DNA from: Chara braunii
Taxonomy: Eukaryota; Streptophyta; Charophyceae; Charales; Characeae
Direction: 5' to 3'
Length of the DNA stretch: 27,389 nt
Assembly: GCA_003427395.1 (NCBI GenBank)
Contig: BFEA01000220.1
Coordinates: 236,662 to 264,050, forward strand
Positions 1 through 9,316 of this stretch are shown here, piece after piece (the stretch's first letter is position 1; each line of letters starts with the position of its first letter). The translations under genes and the position numbers were made by a program. Below the pieces are notes generated by a model. The model searched no databases. It saw nothing but the letters and a program-made list of their open reading frames with translations, and was not told the origin of the DNA.

Positions 1-105
1 AAACAGTTTGTCACAGCCCCTCGTTTGTTGTCCTCTTCTCTCTCTCTGCCTACGGTTTACCGGGCAGTTCTGTTTGTGACGATATATATATATATACGAT
101 ATATA

Positions 106-142
<37 letters not shown>
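1..142 (+). repeat. Hammerhead-associated repeat, copy 1 (5' part outside window) with (TA)n tail
   Basis: The window opens in the last bases of a hammerhead core (AAACAG). The following ~85 bases match the unit at 17278-17360 with only about three differences. The unit contains the hairpin CTGCC-TA-CGGTTTACCG-GGCAG and the closing pair GTCACA/TGTGAC, and then runs into about 60 bases of (TA)n with interspersed CG. The TA tract abuts the 3' end of the minus-strand LINE at about 143. The catalytic core itself lies outside the window, so it cannot be judged whether this copy is active. Confidence 0.8.
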
Positions 143-145
<3 letters not shown>

Positions 146-542
146 TCGCTTTAATCCCAATTTGTGAATAGCAGGCTCTCCCCCTCTAGTCTCCCTATTT
201 TCTCCTCTAATAGCCATAATTTCGCAATTTTTTTCCGTCTTAGATCTCTCTTGTCTGGTTGAGCTATCCTCTGTAGTTCCTTTTGCTCTCTATGCCAGCG
301 AGCCCTTATTTCGGTTTGTATTATGTTTTTTATCTCTGTCCTTTTCTCTTCTGTGCTTAGCGTCTGGCCTTCCAATGTACCTTTGCACCTCGCTTTCCAG
401 ATTACCCAGAGTGTTGCTCTCCTCCACAGCTCTGCTACTGCCTCTGTTTCCTCTCCTAGGTTCTCATTTTCATGTCTTCCTGTTAGCAGGTAAAAGGGTC
501 TGGAGGGAAATTCGTGACCGATTAACTCTGTCTACGCCTCCT

Positions 543-860
543 TAGTTCCCCTCCAGAGCTCTTGAGCTTGTCGGCAGTAAATCAGGCAGTGGACCATCGA
601 TTCCTCAATATTCTCATTGCATACCTTTGCACTGTGCACTTTGTTGGTGGGGGTCATCCTGTTTTCTCCTTTTGGCCAGCCATTAGTTATTCCCAATACA
701 TTCTATTATATGATTACTATTATTATTATTATTATTATTATTTAGCCCAATAGATTATGAGCCATTGTAAACCTCTGATCTTAGTTGGTCTTATGCTCAT
801 GTACTGCCCCCAGGGAATTTCCGCAGGCCATCTAGCACTTTCATCCAGATTCCTTTTCCA
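543..860 (-). pseudogene. LINE 1 ORF2 segment: zf-RVT-like region interrupted by (TAA)n
   Basis: The segment ARPTKIRGLQWLIIYWA is homologous to the KPVKMASLLWLVTFRA stretch of the second LINE (about 22460-22500). After the (TAA)n interruption a Cys-X2-Cys and a MVHCLIYCRQAQELW pattern follow, matching the Cys-Cys/His-Cys arrangement of the zf-RVT domain of plant LINE and group II-type RT proteins. This metal-binding domain normally lies just downstream of RT. The segment is broken here and spread over more than one frame. Confidence 0.65.
692..752. repeat. (ATT)n/(TAA)n microsatellite insertion flanked by a 7-bp direct repeat
   Basis: An ATT tract (about 716-742) lies between two copies of CCCAATA (692-698 and 746-752). 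The 54 bases between the equivalent points have no counterpart in the homologous LINE at 22.5 kb and introduce tandem TAA stops on the minus strand. The flanking repeat looks like a short target duplication or a replication-slippage scar. Confidence 0.6.
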
Positions 861-2109
861 CCTATGCGATATTACTGGTAGAGGATTCTTTGTGTGATTG
901 CCTACTTTATAACCTATTTTAACTTCGTAATTGTAAATTGGTGTAAGTTTTTTGGCTTTTCCTGGGGTACTAGGTACCATCCATCCCCATTCTGCCGGGT
1001 CTACCTCTAGATCTTTAATATCTAACTCTGGTCTAAATTGTCTCACTTTGCTTAGGTCCGATTGATTAGTTTGATTCTGCCTTGAGCTTTTTTTGAATGT
1101 ACAAGCTCTCACTTTTTTGAGGCTATTCAGCTCTCTTTCTTTCCTTATGTCTATAACTTTTCCTATTTTTACCCACGATTTGTGTGCTTCTTTTAATTCG
1201 TAAGAGGCAAACTCGGCCCTCCCTTCGTCTATGTTCAGTATTTTGGTCAGCTTGAAAGCCAAAGTTGGGGCATCCGACTCTCTTGTTGTTGCCCAATCTC
1301 CCACTTCCTATTTGATTTTGTTCTTGAGTAGCAGTACCCAATTTAGCGGAATGCTTTCCAGGATTGATGTTCTCTAACTGTTGCTTTAGGTTGTGGACAC
1401 CTTTGAGTTTAGTTCGGAGTTCCTGGGAGGAAGCCCATTTGTTTTCCTCTGAATTCCAAATATGCTCTATTTTCCACACTCCTTTGCTGATCCATTTCCT
1501 CCAGTTTTTGCCCTTCGTGTTTAATGGCCAAGGTTTGTCCTTATGGTCTTTCAACAAGGGATTTCCGAAAAGAGGCTGCCTCAGAACTTCTTCTTTTATT
1601 TTTGGGGTTCTAATCTTTTGTGGAAAACATGTTCTCCAGTGTTTTATTAATGTCGCCCAGTGCTCACTTGGTGGATCGTTGTTGCTCGACAATCCTCCTC
1701 TCTCCCTCCTTCTTGGGTTCCAGGATGGATTCATGATCCAGTGGTAGCCCTCAATGGAAGGGTCCACAATGAATGGCACGAGATTACGGATTTGGTAAAA
1801 GGTCATTTCGTGCCATGGCAACTCTCTATTAAAGAGTAATTTAACTATCCACTTATGCTGGAGGGCTTGAAATTGTACTGCCGGATTCAAAAGACCCAGC
1901 CCCCCCTGTTGTCTTGGTCTGGTGATGTATTTCCACGCCACCTTGCTGATATAGTGTTCTTTTTCTGTTTTTCCCGTCCAGAGATAGACCCCAATTTTCT
2001 TTTTGAGCGTTGTGAAGAACTTGCAGGTGGGTTCCAAAGGGAAGCCACGTACCAGCCCGTTGAAAGTATTGATGTGTTGATTACTAGCACTCTTCCCATT
2101 AGCGATACG

Positions 2110-3247
2110 TAAGTTTCTTGCCATCCTGCTAGCTTGTTCATCATCTTGAGTAGCAGACTGGCTCCAGACGCATTGCTAGTTCCTTCTGCAGATACTTGAA
2201 TTCCAAGAAATCTCATCGGTTGTTGGGCATCTAGCCATTGCAGACCCTGGGTGTCTTGGGTTTGTGGAGGGGGATGAGAGGCGGCTAACCACCAACCAAC
2301 TGTTTTATTCCAATTAATCTTCATTTCCAATGCTAATTGGAAGGCTTGCATTGCTTTTGTGAGGGCTAAGAAGGATGAGTCTGATGCTCTGATTAATACA
2401 GTCAGGTCATCTGCGAAAAGAATAGTTGTTGGGATGGATAGTTGCTTTCCGTCCTGCTGCACAGTGAGTCTTTCTATAGATGGATCTTTACGAAGGAATG
2501 CTGCTATTGCCTTCATCACAAAAAGAAATATGGGGGCTGCCAGAGGGTCTCCTTGTCTGACTGATCTGGACATTCTATATCCTTCTGAGAGGTGTCCATT
2601 GACTTGTACCAATCCTCGGGCATCCCGTAGAGTACCCTTACCCACCTCCTAAAATTTGGACCTACTCCCATTTTTTCCATACTCTGCTGTAGAAAGTCCC
2701 AGTTCACTTGATCGTATGCTTTTTCAAAGTCAAAGAAAAGTATGGCTGCTTGCACTTTCTTGTCTTTTGTAATCTTTGTGGCCTCGTTTAGGGTTGCTAC
2801 ATTGTCCAATATGTACCTCCCTGGTATGAAGCCCGTTTGATCTACGTGAAAGCACTTATCCGTGACGTTCCCTATTCTGTTAGCTAGGGTTTTGGCTAGA
2901 ATCTTGTAGACCACCGGTAATAGAGTTATGGGTCTGTAGTTTCTTATATCATCTCTATCCCCTTTCTTATATAGTAAAGTGACCACTCCCGTGCTGCATT
3001 CATCTCCTAGAGAACCTTCAGTGAACGCTTCTTTGAAAAATTCCGTAACTGTTTCCCCTAATAGGTGCCAGTTGCTTTGCCAAAACTCCTTTGGTAGTCC
3101 GTCCTTACCTGGGGTTTTGTTTGGCTGCACGCCCTTAAGGGCTTCAAATAGTTCTGTTTTGGTGATCTCCTTCTCTAGTAGGTCTATTGCTTCTTGGTTG
3201 AGGCTTTTGTCCAGATGCTTTAAGAATTTCTCCCTTGCTCTCTGCAC
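2110..3247 (-). pseudogene. LINE 1 ORF2 segment: reverse transcriptase domain, split by a frameshift
   Basis: RT motifs run in family order: NKTPGKDGLPKEFW, YKKGDRDDIRNYRPITLL, DQTGFIPGRYILDN and FFDFEKAYDQVNW (motif A, catalytic Asp). After the frame change near 2628 come RQGDPLAAP (motif B), FADD at 2417-2406 (motif C, catalytic Asp pair), MKINWNKTVGWW (motif D) and RFLGIQ (motif E). The FADD form is usual for LINEs. The frameshift between A and B is inactivating, although every catalytic residue survives. Confidence 0.9.
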
Positions 3248-3794
3248 ATTTCCTACGTTTTCGAGGAAGGATTTGGACGAGTAGAGGTTCTGATAGAAGT
3301 CTGAAGCTACTCTCGATAATCCTTCCTGATCAGTTTGTGTAGTGCCTAGAGAGTCTTTTAAGGCCTGAATTCTACTGTTTCTCTTGTCATACTCTCATTG
3401 CATTTCCAATCTCTTACCCTGGCTCGTATTGCTAAACCCTGCTTTTTCCATTCCGCCCATTGCCCGAGTTCCGCTCTTGCTTCCTCCAATAGCTGCTCAT
3501 ACAGACTTTCTCCCGGGTTTGCTATCAAGTTAAACTTTGCTATTTCTACCATGGCCTCGAGACTTTGTTGTCTGGCTTTCCTTCTGCCAGCTTCTCTTCT
3601 TGAGAAGCCGCTCGCCCATTGACTTATTTCACGTATGGCGGTTGGGAAGTCTTTTAGGATTACCCCTCTCCCAAGTTTCTTTTTGATTACCTCCCATTTG
3701 ATTTTAAACTCTTGCTTAAAGGAATCCAAATTGAGGAGTGAGGTGTTTAGTTTGAAGAAACTTTTCCCCGGCGCGTTGTCCAATGATAAAGCCA

Positions 3795-4566
3795 GGTTTA
3801 GATCTATTGGGTTGTGGTCAAAACCATCGTAGTGAGGCAATCTTCCTATTTTGCAGTCTATGACTGCTCCTTCTAATGAGTCTGAAATGAGAAAGAAGTC
3901 TATTATGGAAAAAGTGGTTCTACCTTGACTTGTTTTCCTAATACAGGTGTAATCCTTTTTCTCTGGATTGCGGACTCTGAACGGGTCAATGAGATTTTTT
4001 CCAATGCTAGCTGAGCAAGTGCTGTCCCTGCTGCATCTTGTGAGTTTTCTTCTGCCCACGAGATTCTGTCTAGTTGGGAATTTTTGGCCGTGTTCCAGTC
4101 TCCCACTAGTATGGCGTGTGCTTGTGCTGGTATTAGCTCCCCTACCTTCTCGAGGAACCCGATTCTCTCTGCTGTTGTATTTGGGGCGTATAGGTTCACT
4201 ACTATGATGTCTTCTCCTTTGTGGGTTAGTTCTATTTTGGTCCACCTTCCACCTGTTGGGTCTGCTGCGGTTGATTTGATTTGTAGGTGTTGCACCTCTG
4301 TTGCCCGCTTATGTACTACCGTAATTACTCCTGCTGAGGCCGGTTGTGGGCTGTAGGCTGTTACTACTAAAGCACAATGTCTTAGCCTTCTCGTGATTTC
4401 TTTTTCTATCTCTACATGTGTGGTTGTGTTGGTTAGGTGTGTCTCCTGGAGACAGACCACGTCCGGAGGGTTCGGCCTATTCCATCCTGTAGTGTTGAGA
4501 AAACAATGCCACTTCTCTTGATTTGACAGAATCGTCGCTAGTCCTCTCACATTCCAGGATGTATCA
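3795..4566 (-). pseudogene. LINE 1 ORF2 segment: APE-type endonuclease domain, split by a frameshift
   Basis: Motifs in order are NVRGL (N-terminal Asn motif), CLQETHL (catalytic Glu), VNLYAPN, VGDWNTA (catalytic Asp and Asn) and, in another frame, SIIDFFLIS followed by DHNPI near 3803-3819 (the terminal Asp-His dyad; families usually have SDH). All landmark residues of an exonuclease III-like phosphodiesterase are therefore present but lie in two frames. The break is in the T6 run at 3995-4000 (A6 on the coding strand): one extra base would restore continuity, so a single-base deletion is the simplest explanation. Confidence 0.88.
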
Positions 4567-4634
4567 CCAGATCCCCCCTTGTTACTTTCATGTTTTACCA
4601 GTTCTTGCTTTCTTTAGAATTCTGCTTTTTGTGT

Positions 4635-5435
4635 CTAGGACTTAGTACTGCTCTCCAATTCCCCCTCCGGGGGTGTTAGAAGCGTAGGGAGCTCATTCTC
4701 ATCTTGTGCAAGTACTCCAGATTCCAATAAGGTTGCCAGCGCCACAGCATTCTGCGTCATGGTCTTTTCGCTACCCAGTGCTGTGATGGGTAATGCTGCT
4801 ATCCACCACCACGGTCTCCATTTCAAGTCCTCTGAAAGCTCTGTTTTGTGGTCTAAGGAGAGTAGCAGCGGACGCGCGTCATACTGAGAATGCTCCTTTC
4901 CCTCCTCACCCATTGTGGCTGCCGTTTGTCCCGTCTCCCTTCCCTTTTGCAGATCACCAGCTAGACCCATTAAGATTGGTTCTCTTCCCTTGCTGATCTT
5001 TTTCAGCAAGTCCTCTTTCTTTTGTCCCAATTGCCATCGGGGCACCGCGAGGTCATCGTAGATTGCTACGTTCCATTCTTTAGTGAGTGAGTCTCTTTGA
5101 ATGGGGATTACAGCGCGGGATGGCAAAAGCGTGCAGGCTTCTTTTCTGGCTCTTTCCCACAGTGCATCATGGTCACTGTGCTGCAGATCCTGCACTGTCA
5201 CAGTGCGGAGGGAAATTTCTCTGTTCAGGTCCTCAAGCCGTGAAATTTGTGCGTGTAAGGCTTGTGTCTGGATGCCGAGATGGGTAATCGTTTTCATCTC
5301 TTTGCTTGACTCTTCTTGTTCCTTTCGCTTCACTTGATCCTCCAGGAGTTGAGTTGGTTTGTAGTTCTGCAGTTTCTTCCCATTGCTTTGTTCCTTCCTC
5401 TTCTCTTCCTCTGCGCTCTTCTCTTCCCCCTCCAT
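4635..5435 (-). CDS. LINE 1: in-frame continuation of ORF1 after a single TAG, coiled-coil-rich (266 codons)
   Basis: This frame is in phase with ORF1: the junction reads GAT-TAG-GAA-ATG, so only TAG and one GAA codon separate them. The predicted protein starts with a highly charged Glu/Lys stretch and a heptad-like leucine pattern (residues ~30-90), likely a coiled coil. The rest, with several Trp residues, matches no domain I recognise. It ends just before the endonuclease frame. Three readings are possible: a nonsense mutation in a ~820-residue ORF1, a short separate ORF translated by reinitiation at an ATG three bases past the stop, or stop-codon readthrough. A simple nonsense mutation is most likely, given the damage elsewhere in the element. 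Confidence 0.6.
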   Translation of the reverse strand: MEGEEKSAEEEKRKEQSNGKKLQNYKPTQLLEDQVKRKEQEESSKEMKTITHLGIQTQALHAQISRLEDLNREISLRTVTVQDLQHSDHDALWERARKEACTLLPSRAVIPIQRDSLTKEWNVAIYDDLAVPRWQLGQKKEDLLKKISKGREPILMGLAGDLQKGRETGQTAATMGEEGKEHSQYDARPLLLSLDHKTELSEDLKWRPWWWIAALPITALGSEKTMTQNAVALATLLESGVLAQDENELPTLLTPPEGELESSTKS

Positions 5436-5438
5436 TTC

Positions 5439-7103
5439 CTAATCTTCTTTGGATGCGCAATACTTTTCTGCAAAAAAAGTTGCCAATTCTTCCTCTCTCT
5501 CTAACGGTGCAAAGGGATTTTCCGTCAGCGGGATATGCAAGGTTGGGTTAGCGGCTTCTGCTTTCTGTTTGTTTTTCTGTTCTTCTCTGTGCAGAATTAG
5601 CTGTAGTTCATAATTCTCGTTCCTTTCTTTTTCGTAGATCTGGATACATTCTCTCAGCTCGCTTTCGTGCTGTCCTGACCACGGGTAGCCCTCATCTATG
5701 TCCTGCCCTTGGTCCCCTTCCGCTGATTCTCTGTCCGCTTGGCCTTCAATGTGCTTCCTTTTCTTTCCCACCGCTGGGTTTTGCTGGTCTTCTTTCTCCC
5801 CTGCAGTTGGGTTCACGTTTCCTTCGTCCATGGATTCATCAGACCCTTCAGCCTCCTTTCCCTTCCCCTGCACAGCCTTGTCCTGTCCTCTCCGCCTTCT
5901 CCGCTTGTAAGTCCTTTGCTTTTGGCCATCCCCACTTGTTTTTTCCTCCTCTTGGTATCTCCTTACCGACTCCACCCATTGCCTTTCCGTGCATTCTTGC
6001 ACTGATTGCAGATCTGCGCAGAGATCCCTCTCCCAAATCTCATGTTTCAGCGCGTCAACGTTTATCACTGGATCTTTAGTGAAAATTTTGGGCGCTTTTT
6101 TTCCCGTTTTGAGCGTTTGCCATCTGCGGTGGAAAGGAGGGTAGACGTCCGGCCTGGGCGTCGGCTCTCCTTCAATGATCCAAACCCAGTCAGGTGTGTC
6201 TAGATTGTCATTGAAAACCCAACCTACATACTGCGTTTCCGGGATGTACCAATACCCCTTTTTGTCGGCCACTTCTTGCAGATTTGCTGTTTTGAGCACT
6301 TTGGGTTTTGCGCTTTCCTTTGTTTTCGGGCAATTTGCATCTGTACCCAGGTGTCCCCTTTGTCTACACTTGAAGCAAAGGGGATTCATTTTGCTGGACA
6401 CCGTTATTCTGATGACTTTGTTTTCCTGTGAGAAAAACCATTCATCAGGTATGAATGGTAAGGTGTTGTCCCCTGTTTCCAAAACTACCGTCATCTGGTT
6501 GTGTTGTGGTGTAAGGAAGTCCGGCGTTGAGACTATCCAGTGTGCTTCCTTGAAATGCCCGAATTCCATTCTCACTCTTTCCTTTATGCAGCCATGCATT
6601 CCCTCTGGTACATTGTCAAACTGGATCCAAAAGTGCTTTTTGATTAGCTCCTGCCTGTACCTGAAAGGTGTTTGCTGAAAGTTCGTTACTTGCTTCCATG
6701 GGTGTACTGTGACGACTGATGAATTGCATGTGAAGCATTTGTTTTTCAGGAAAGATGCGAGAGCCTCCTCCATGCACAGGACCATGATAACATTCCTTGA
6801 CCTCCGATGGAAGGACACTTTTGGTTCTTGCCCCTGAATCGGTTCCAGACTTTTCAGCTTTTCCCAAATCCACTTCAACTTGGCTTGTCTGTCCAATTCC
6901 TGGCTCTTTTTGGAGAATGTGAACAGGACGGCGTGCTTTTGGTGGAGTTGTTCTTGCTTGGATGACAATTCTTTCGGGCATTCGTATATCACTACCTCCT
7001 CTTTGTTGTTTCCGCCATGATAGATGCTTTTGGTAGTTTTTACGAGTGGTGTTCTGGTTTGTTCCGCGAGCCAGTTTTGTGTTTCTATTCCCATTCCCTC
7101 CAT
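5439..7103 (-). CDS. LINE 1 ORF1: nucleic-acid-binding protein with CCHC zinc knuckle (554 codons to first stop)
   Basis: ORF1 proteins of L1-like LINEs bind element RNA and form the ribonucleoprotein used in target-primed reverse transcription. The first ~210 residues look like the DUF4283-type N-terminal domain of plant LINE ORF1 proteins (by appearance; not searched). A zinc knuckle follows at residues 243-258 (CFKCRQRGHLGTDANC), with Cys243, Cys246, His251 and Cys258; its His-Cys spacing of six is longer than the usual four. Further on there is a basic KRRRRR stretch near residue 400, a possible nuclear localisation signal, then a long acidic and Lys/Glu-rich region. ATG at 7103 is the first in frame and gives the full domain. 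The frame ends at TAG 5441-5439, but the same frame is open again immediately afterwards (see next entry). Confidence 0.85.
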   Translation of the reverse strand: MEGMGIETQNWLAEQTRTPLVKTTKSIYHGGNNKEEVVIYECPKELSSKQEQLHQKHAVLFTFSKKSQELDRQAKLKWIWEKLKSLEPIQGQEPKVSFHRRSRNVIMVLCMEEALASFLKNKCFTCNSSVVTVHPWKQVTNFQQTPFRYRQELIKKHFWIQFDNVPEGMHGCIKERVRMEFGHFKEAHWIVSTPDFLTPQHNQMTVVLETGDNTLPFIPDEWFFSQENKVIRITVSSKMNPLCFKCRQRGHLGTDANCPKTKESAKPKVLKTANLQEVADKKGYWYIPETQYVGWVFNDNLDTPDWVWIIEGEPTPRPDVYPPFHRRWQTLKTGKKAPKIFTKDPVINVDALKHEIWERDLCADLQSVQECTERQWVESVRRYQEEEKTSGDGQKQRTYKRRRRRGQDKAVQGKGKEAEGSDESMDEGNVNPTAGEKEDQQNPAVGKKRKHIEGQADRESAEGDQGQDIDEGYPWSGQHESELRECIQIYEKERNENYELQLILHREEQKNKQKAEAANPTLHIPLTENPFAPLEREEELATFFAEKYCASKED

Positions 7104-8219
7104 TGCTTGATGGGAGTAGGATAGGGCTGGAATGGATTCGAAGTGGGGTGAGATCGGGTCTGGCTGGGGCGAAATCGGGGAAGAGGAGGGTATGGGTCTG
7201 ACGGGATGATGGTAGGAATGTACTGGGGTTGGGGAGGCGATGGGGGTGGGGAGATGTCAGTTTGTAGTTGGGGATGGATTAGATAGGAGGGGGGCCTGGA
7301 TGAGGACGGGAACTAGAATGGGGGATCTGCGAGCAAGAGTAATCTCGTGGTGGAATGGGATTAGAGCGGAAGATGGGACCGGTGTGGGAGGTGTAGTCGC
7401 TCTCTTGGAGGGGCGGGGGCAGAATGGGAGATGGAAATGGGACCGTAATCGTGATGAGGGTGTTCCCGGATTGGAGACTGTTTGATCCGAGGGCTTACTG
7501 CGCTTTGATGAACGGTGTTTTCTGAAGCTGTTTTACCCTTCCGCCCGTTACTCGCAGTTAGAGTGGGGATCTTGAACACTTAGGACTTGACAGCTGGATG
7601 CTGTGGCGCTGGACGTTGTATAGGACCGGTGTGTACTTCCGTTTAGGGGCTGGACCTTGTTATCTAAAGGACCAGAAGCTCCCTCTTGGATTGCGTACGT
7701 CCTATCCCTGTGCTTGACTGTCTCCGCTTGTCCTTCGTATCCGGATTGATGGCGTAAGAGCCGTGTCTGAAAGAGATTGGCTCACTTGTAATATCACACT
7801 CAATAATTAATAATCCGGGTATTAATTGGATGGAGAAGTGAGATAGCGGTTTTACGAAAGGAATAAAACTAAAGAAAAAATAGTATGATCATAATTCTCG
7901 TTGTGCATAAGGTTGGACGAAATAATGAATGTTGAATAAAAGAATGCTAATTAATAATAATGATAAATTGTTAATAGATAATAGGATGAGCGTAACAAGA
8001 CGAAATAATGAATGTTGAATAAAAGAATGCTAATTAATAATAATAATATTTTTTTTGTTAATAGATAATAGGATGAGCGTGGGGGTACGAGAGTAGAACG
8101 TCTGGCGAGAACTTACCCGTGTCTCTTGTGAAAGGTCCAGTGTTCTCCGGTCTGTCTTTAAGAGACTAATGAATGTGAGCTTGGTTGTTGCGTTCTTCTT
8201 TCCTCTGTGAGCGACGGGC
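7104..8219 (-). other. Upstream region of LINE 1 (possible 5' UTR), no ORF recognised
   Basis: There is no credible coding frame. The first ~400 bases upstream of ORF1 are C/A-rich on the minus (LINE sense) strand, a composition also seen at 25.9-26.2 kb. Further out the sequence becomes AT-rich and contains a tandem duplication (separate entry). I infer that this is LINE 5' UTR because nothing marks a boundary between it and ORF1. A second full copy of the family would be needed to place the end. Confidence 0.4.
7916..8080. repeat. Tandem duplication, two copies, 83-bp period
   Basis: Copy 1 (7916-7993) and copy 2 (7999-8080) both start GACGAAATAATGAATGTTGA and both end AATAGGATGAGCGT. They differ mainly in a short AT/T-run stretch in the middle. 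They could be monomers of a LINE 5' UTR, or a simple local duplication. Confidence 0.85.
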
Positions 8220-8712
8220 TTCTTGTTTGTCGTAGTCTTCAGCGACCCTTGTTCAACCTTGTCTTTTTCCTTTCCCTCCTTCCTCTCTCTGTCTCTTCTC
8301 TCCCTTACCTCCTCGTGCCTTTCGAGCCCTTACCTCTCCTTTTCTTTTACCCCTCCTCTAGACCCCTTCTTGAGTAAGAACATGGGCTCGCTTGTGATTA
8401 TGTCGCCGCTTGTCCTTCCTTTCTCTTGTCCTTTTCCTTCTCCTCCTTCTCTCGTGTGGGGACTAGACCTCGAGAGGTGGAAGTCGCCTCTTTTGTTTTT
8501 ACTTAAACTTAGAGTAGACCCCTACACTCCTCTGTTCTGTACCTTCTCCTTTAGGAACCCTCTTTTCCTCGCCCTCCGTCGTTGTTGTCCTCTCCTGTTC
8601 TTAGATTTCTCGCCCTTCCCTTGTTGTTCTCGTCGGCTACGTTGTTCGTCTCTTCTTTCCCATACCTTCTCCCTCCCTCTCCTCTCCTTCTGCCGCTTGC
8701 TTGATTGCTAGT
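8220..8712. repeat. Pyrimidine-rich low-complexity tract
   Basis: About 490 bases are dominated by C and T on the plus strand (purines on the minus strand), with recurring TCCTTCTCCTC-type runs. An open frame here encodes only Ser/Leu/Pro/Phe-rich sequence and is explained by composition, so no gene is called. Confidence 0.75.
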
Positions 8713-8713
8713 T

Positions 8714-8733
8714 GCCACGCCCGAGGGCGTGGC
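8714..8733. repeat. Perfect 9-bp inverted repeat with 2-base loop
   Basis: GCCACGCCC (8714-8722) and GGGCGTGGC (8725-8733) are separated by GA. As DNA this is a near-perfect GC-rich palindrome; in RNA the two-base loop would force opening of the top pair. It sits at the end of the CT-rich tract. No function can be assigned. Confidence 0.8.
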
Positions 8734-9184
8734 GCGGTGTGGAGTGAACGTGTCACCCTGTTTCCCGCCTTGCTGCCTTCGGATTCGAGGTGTGATGATG
8801 TGTGTGTGTCGCGCGTTTTCCGCTGAGGAAAAAAATTCACCGCAGCGCGGATGCGAAAATTAGCGCTCGGACTTAGCGCTAACCGAAACGGAGCCGTCGC
8901 TCCCCCCCTTTTATTACTGTTTTGGAATTTGTTAATCCAGTTTTAATATTTTTGCCAGAAGCCTGCAGTCAAAGGGACGCTGGGCCCCGTTCCCAGCATA
9001 GACTAGGGGATGCTGGACCCGGTTTCCAGCAGGAGACTATACAGAGCAACTGGCCATGATTCCACTCTCCGGATTGAGATGTTGAGGGATTCCCGGCCTC
9101 ATTTTCATAATGTTAATGAAAGATGCAAGCTCTGTTCAAAAAAAAAAAAAAGAAGCAAGAACCAGACTGTGTATTGCATCGTCA
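8734..9184. other. Non-coding stretch with two adjacent GC-rich hairpins and an A-run
   Basis: No ORF is supported. Two similar stem-loops lie side by side: GCTGGG...CCCAGC (8979-8997) and GCTGG...CCAGC (9012-9030). They are also direct repeats of one another. A run of about 14 A residues begins near 9139. The outer end of the LINE 1 5' region may lie in the first 150 bases, but no boundary can be fixed. Confidence 0.45.
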
Positions 9185-9316
9185 CATTATGGGCCTCGCT
9201 CCGTAACTCACCATATGCACAAAAGACAAAAAATATGGATGTGCATCTTTCCATGTTCATACGGAACGTTCACTCTCATTTTGCATATTGGTGCGTGGTG
9301 GAGCGAGGCCCATTAT
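9185..9316. repeat. Imperfect fold-back element (inverted repeat, arms ~35 bp)
   Basis: The left arm at 9185-9218 (ATTATGGGCCTCGCTCC, then ACCATATGCA) is the reverse complement, with mismatches, of the right arm at 9282-9316 (TGCATATTGG, then GGAGCGAGGCCCATTAT). A second inner pair, ATGCAC/GTGCAT, nests inside. The whole would fold as a long hairpin, resembling a small fold-back or MITE-type element; no target duplication was identified. Confidence 0.65.

Larger units (their letters stand above)
151..4566 (-). pseudogene. LINE 1 ORF2: endonuclease-reverse transcriptase polyprotein, frameshifted
   Basis: ORF2 nicks target DNA and primes reverse transcription of the element RNA. The reading frame must be followed through breaks at about 3995-4000 (loss of one A in an A run inside the endonuclease), near 3300, near 2628 (between RT motifs), near 2035 (after RT), near 1375, at a TAG at 1310-1308, and at a (TAA)n insertion at 692-752. 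Comparison with the second LINE of this window (20700 onward) confirms each join, since that element keeps the homologous residues in one frame across several of these points. The 3' end keeps the family tail (a Trp/Arg-rich segment around an IWK motif, then the stop at 153-151). Confidence 0.88.
144..7103 (-). mobile_element. LINE retrotransposon 1, two-ORF, L1-like, near full length but decayed
   Basis: Reading on the minus strand there is a zinc-knuckle ORF1 (7103 to 5439, with an in-frame continuation to 4635). ORF2 follows, with an APE-type endonuclease (from about 4566), a reverse transcriptase (about 3150-2200), a zinc-finger region (about 800-550) and a conserved tail ending at the stop at 151-153. 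This order is that of plant L1-like LINEs. Only seven bases (AGCGAGA) separate the ORF2 stop from the (TA)n tract, so there is almost no 3' UTR. ORF2 carries several frameshifts, at least one nonsense codon and a microsatellite insertion, so the copy cannot be autonomous. The 5' boundary is not resolved; sequence up to about 8.9 kb may be its 5' UTR. Confidence 0.9.

Noticed and set aside
5815-5845. A CTGATGA heptamer on the minus strand, followed by a GGACGAAGG stretch, resembling a hammerhead core.
   Set aside because: It lies inside the LINE 1 ORF1 coding frame, the second core element is GAAG rather than GAAA, and no stem I or III partner is found.
1364-6678. Plus-strand open frames opposite LINE 1.
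   Set aside because: They are antisense shadows of the LINE coding sequence, with Phe/Leu/Ser-rich composition and no domains.
8223-8711. A 162-codon plus-strand open frame.
   Set aside because: It is a by-product of the CT-rich tract: low-complexity Ser/Leu/Pro/Phe, no domain, no conservation evidence.
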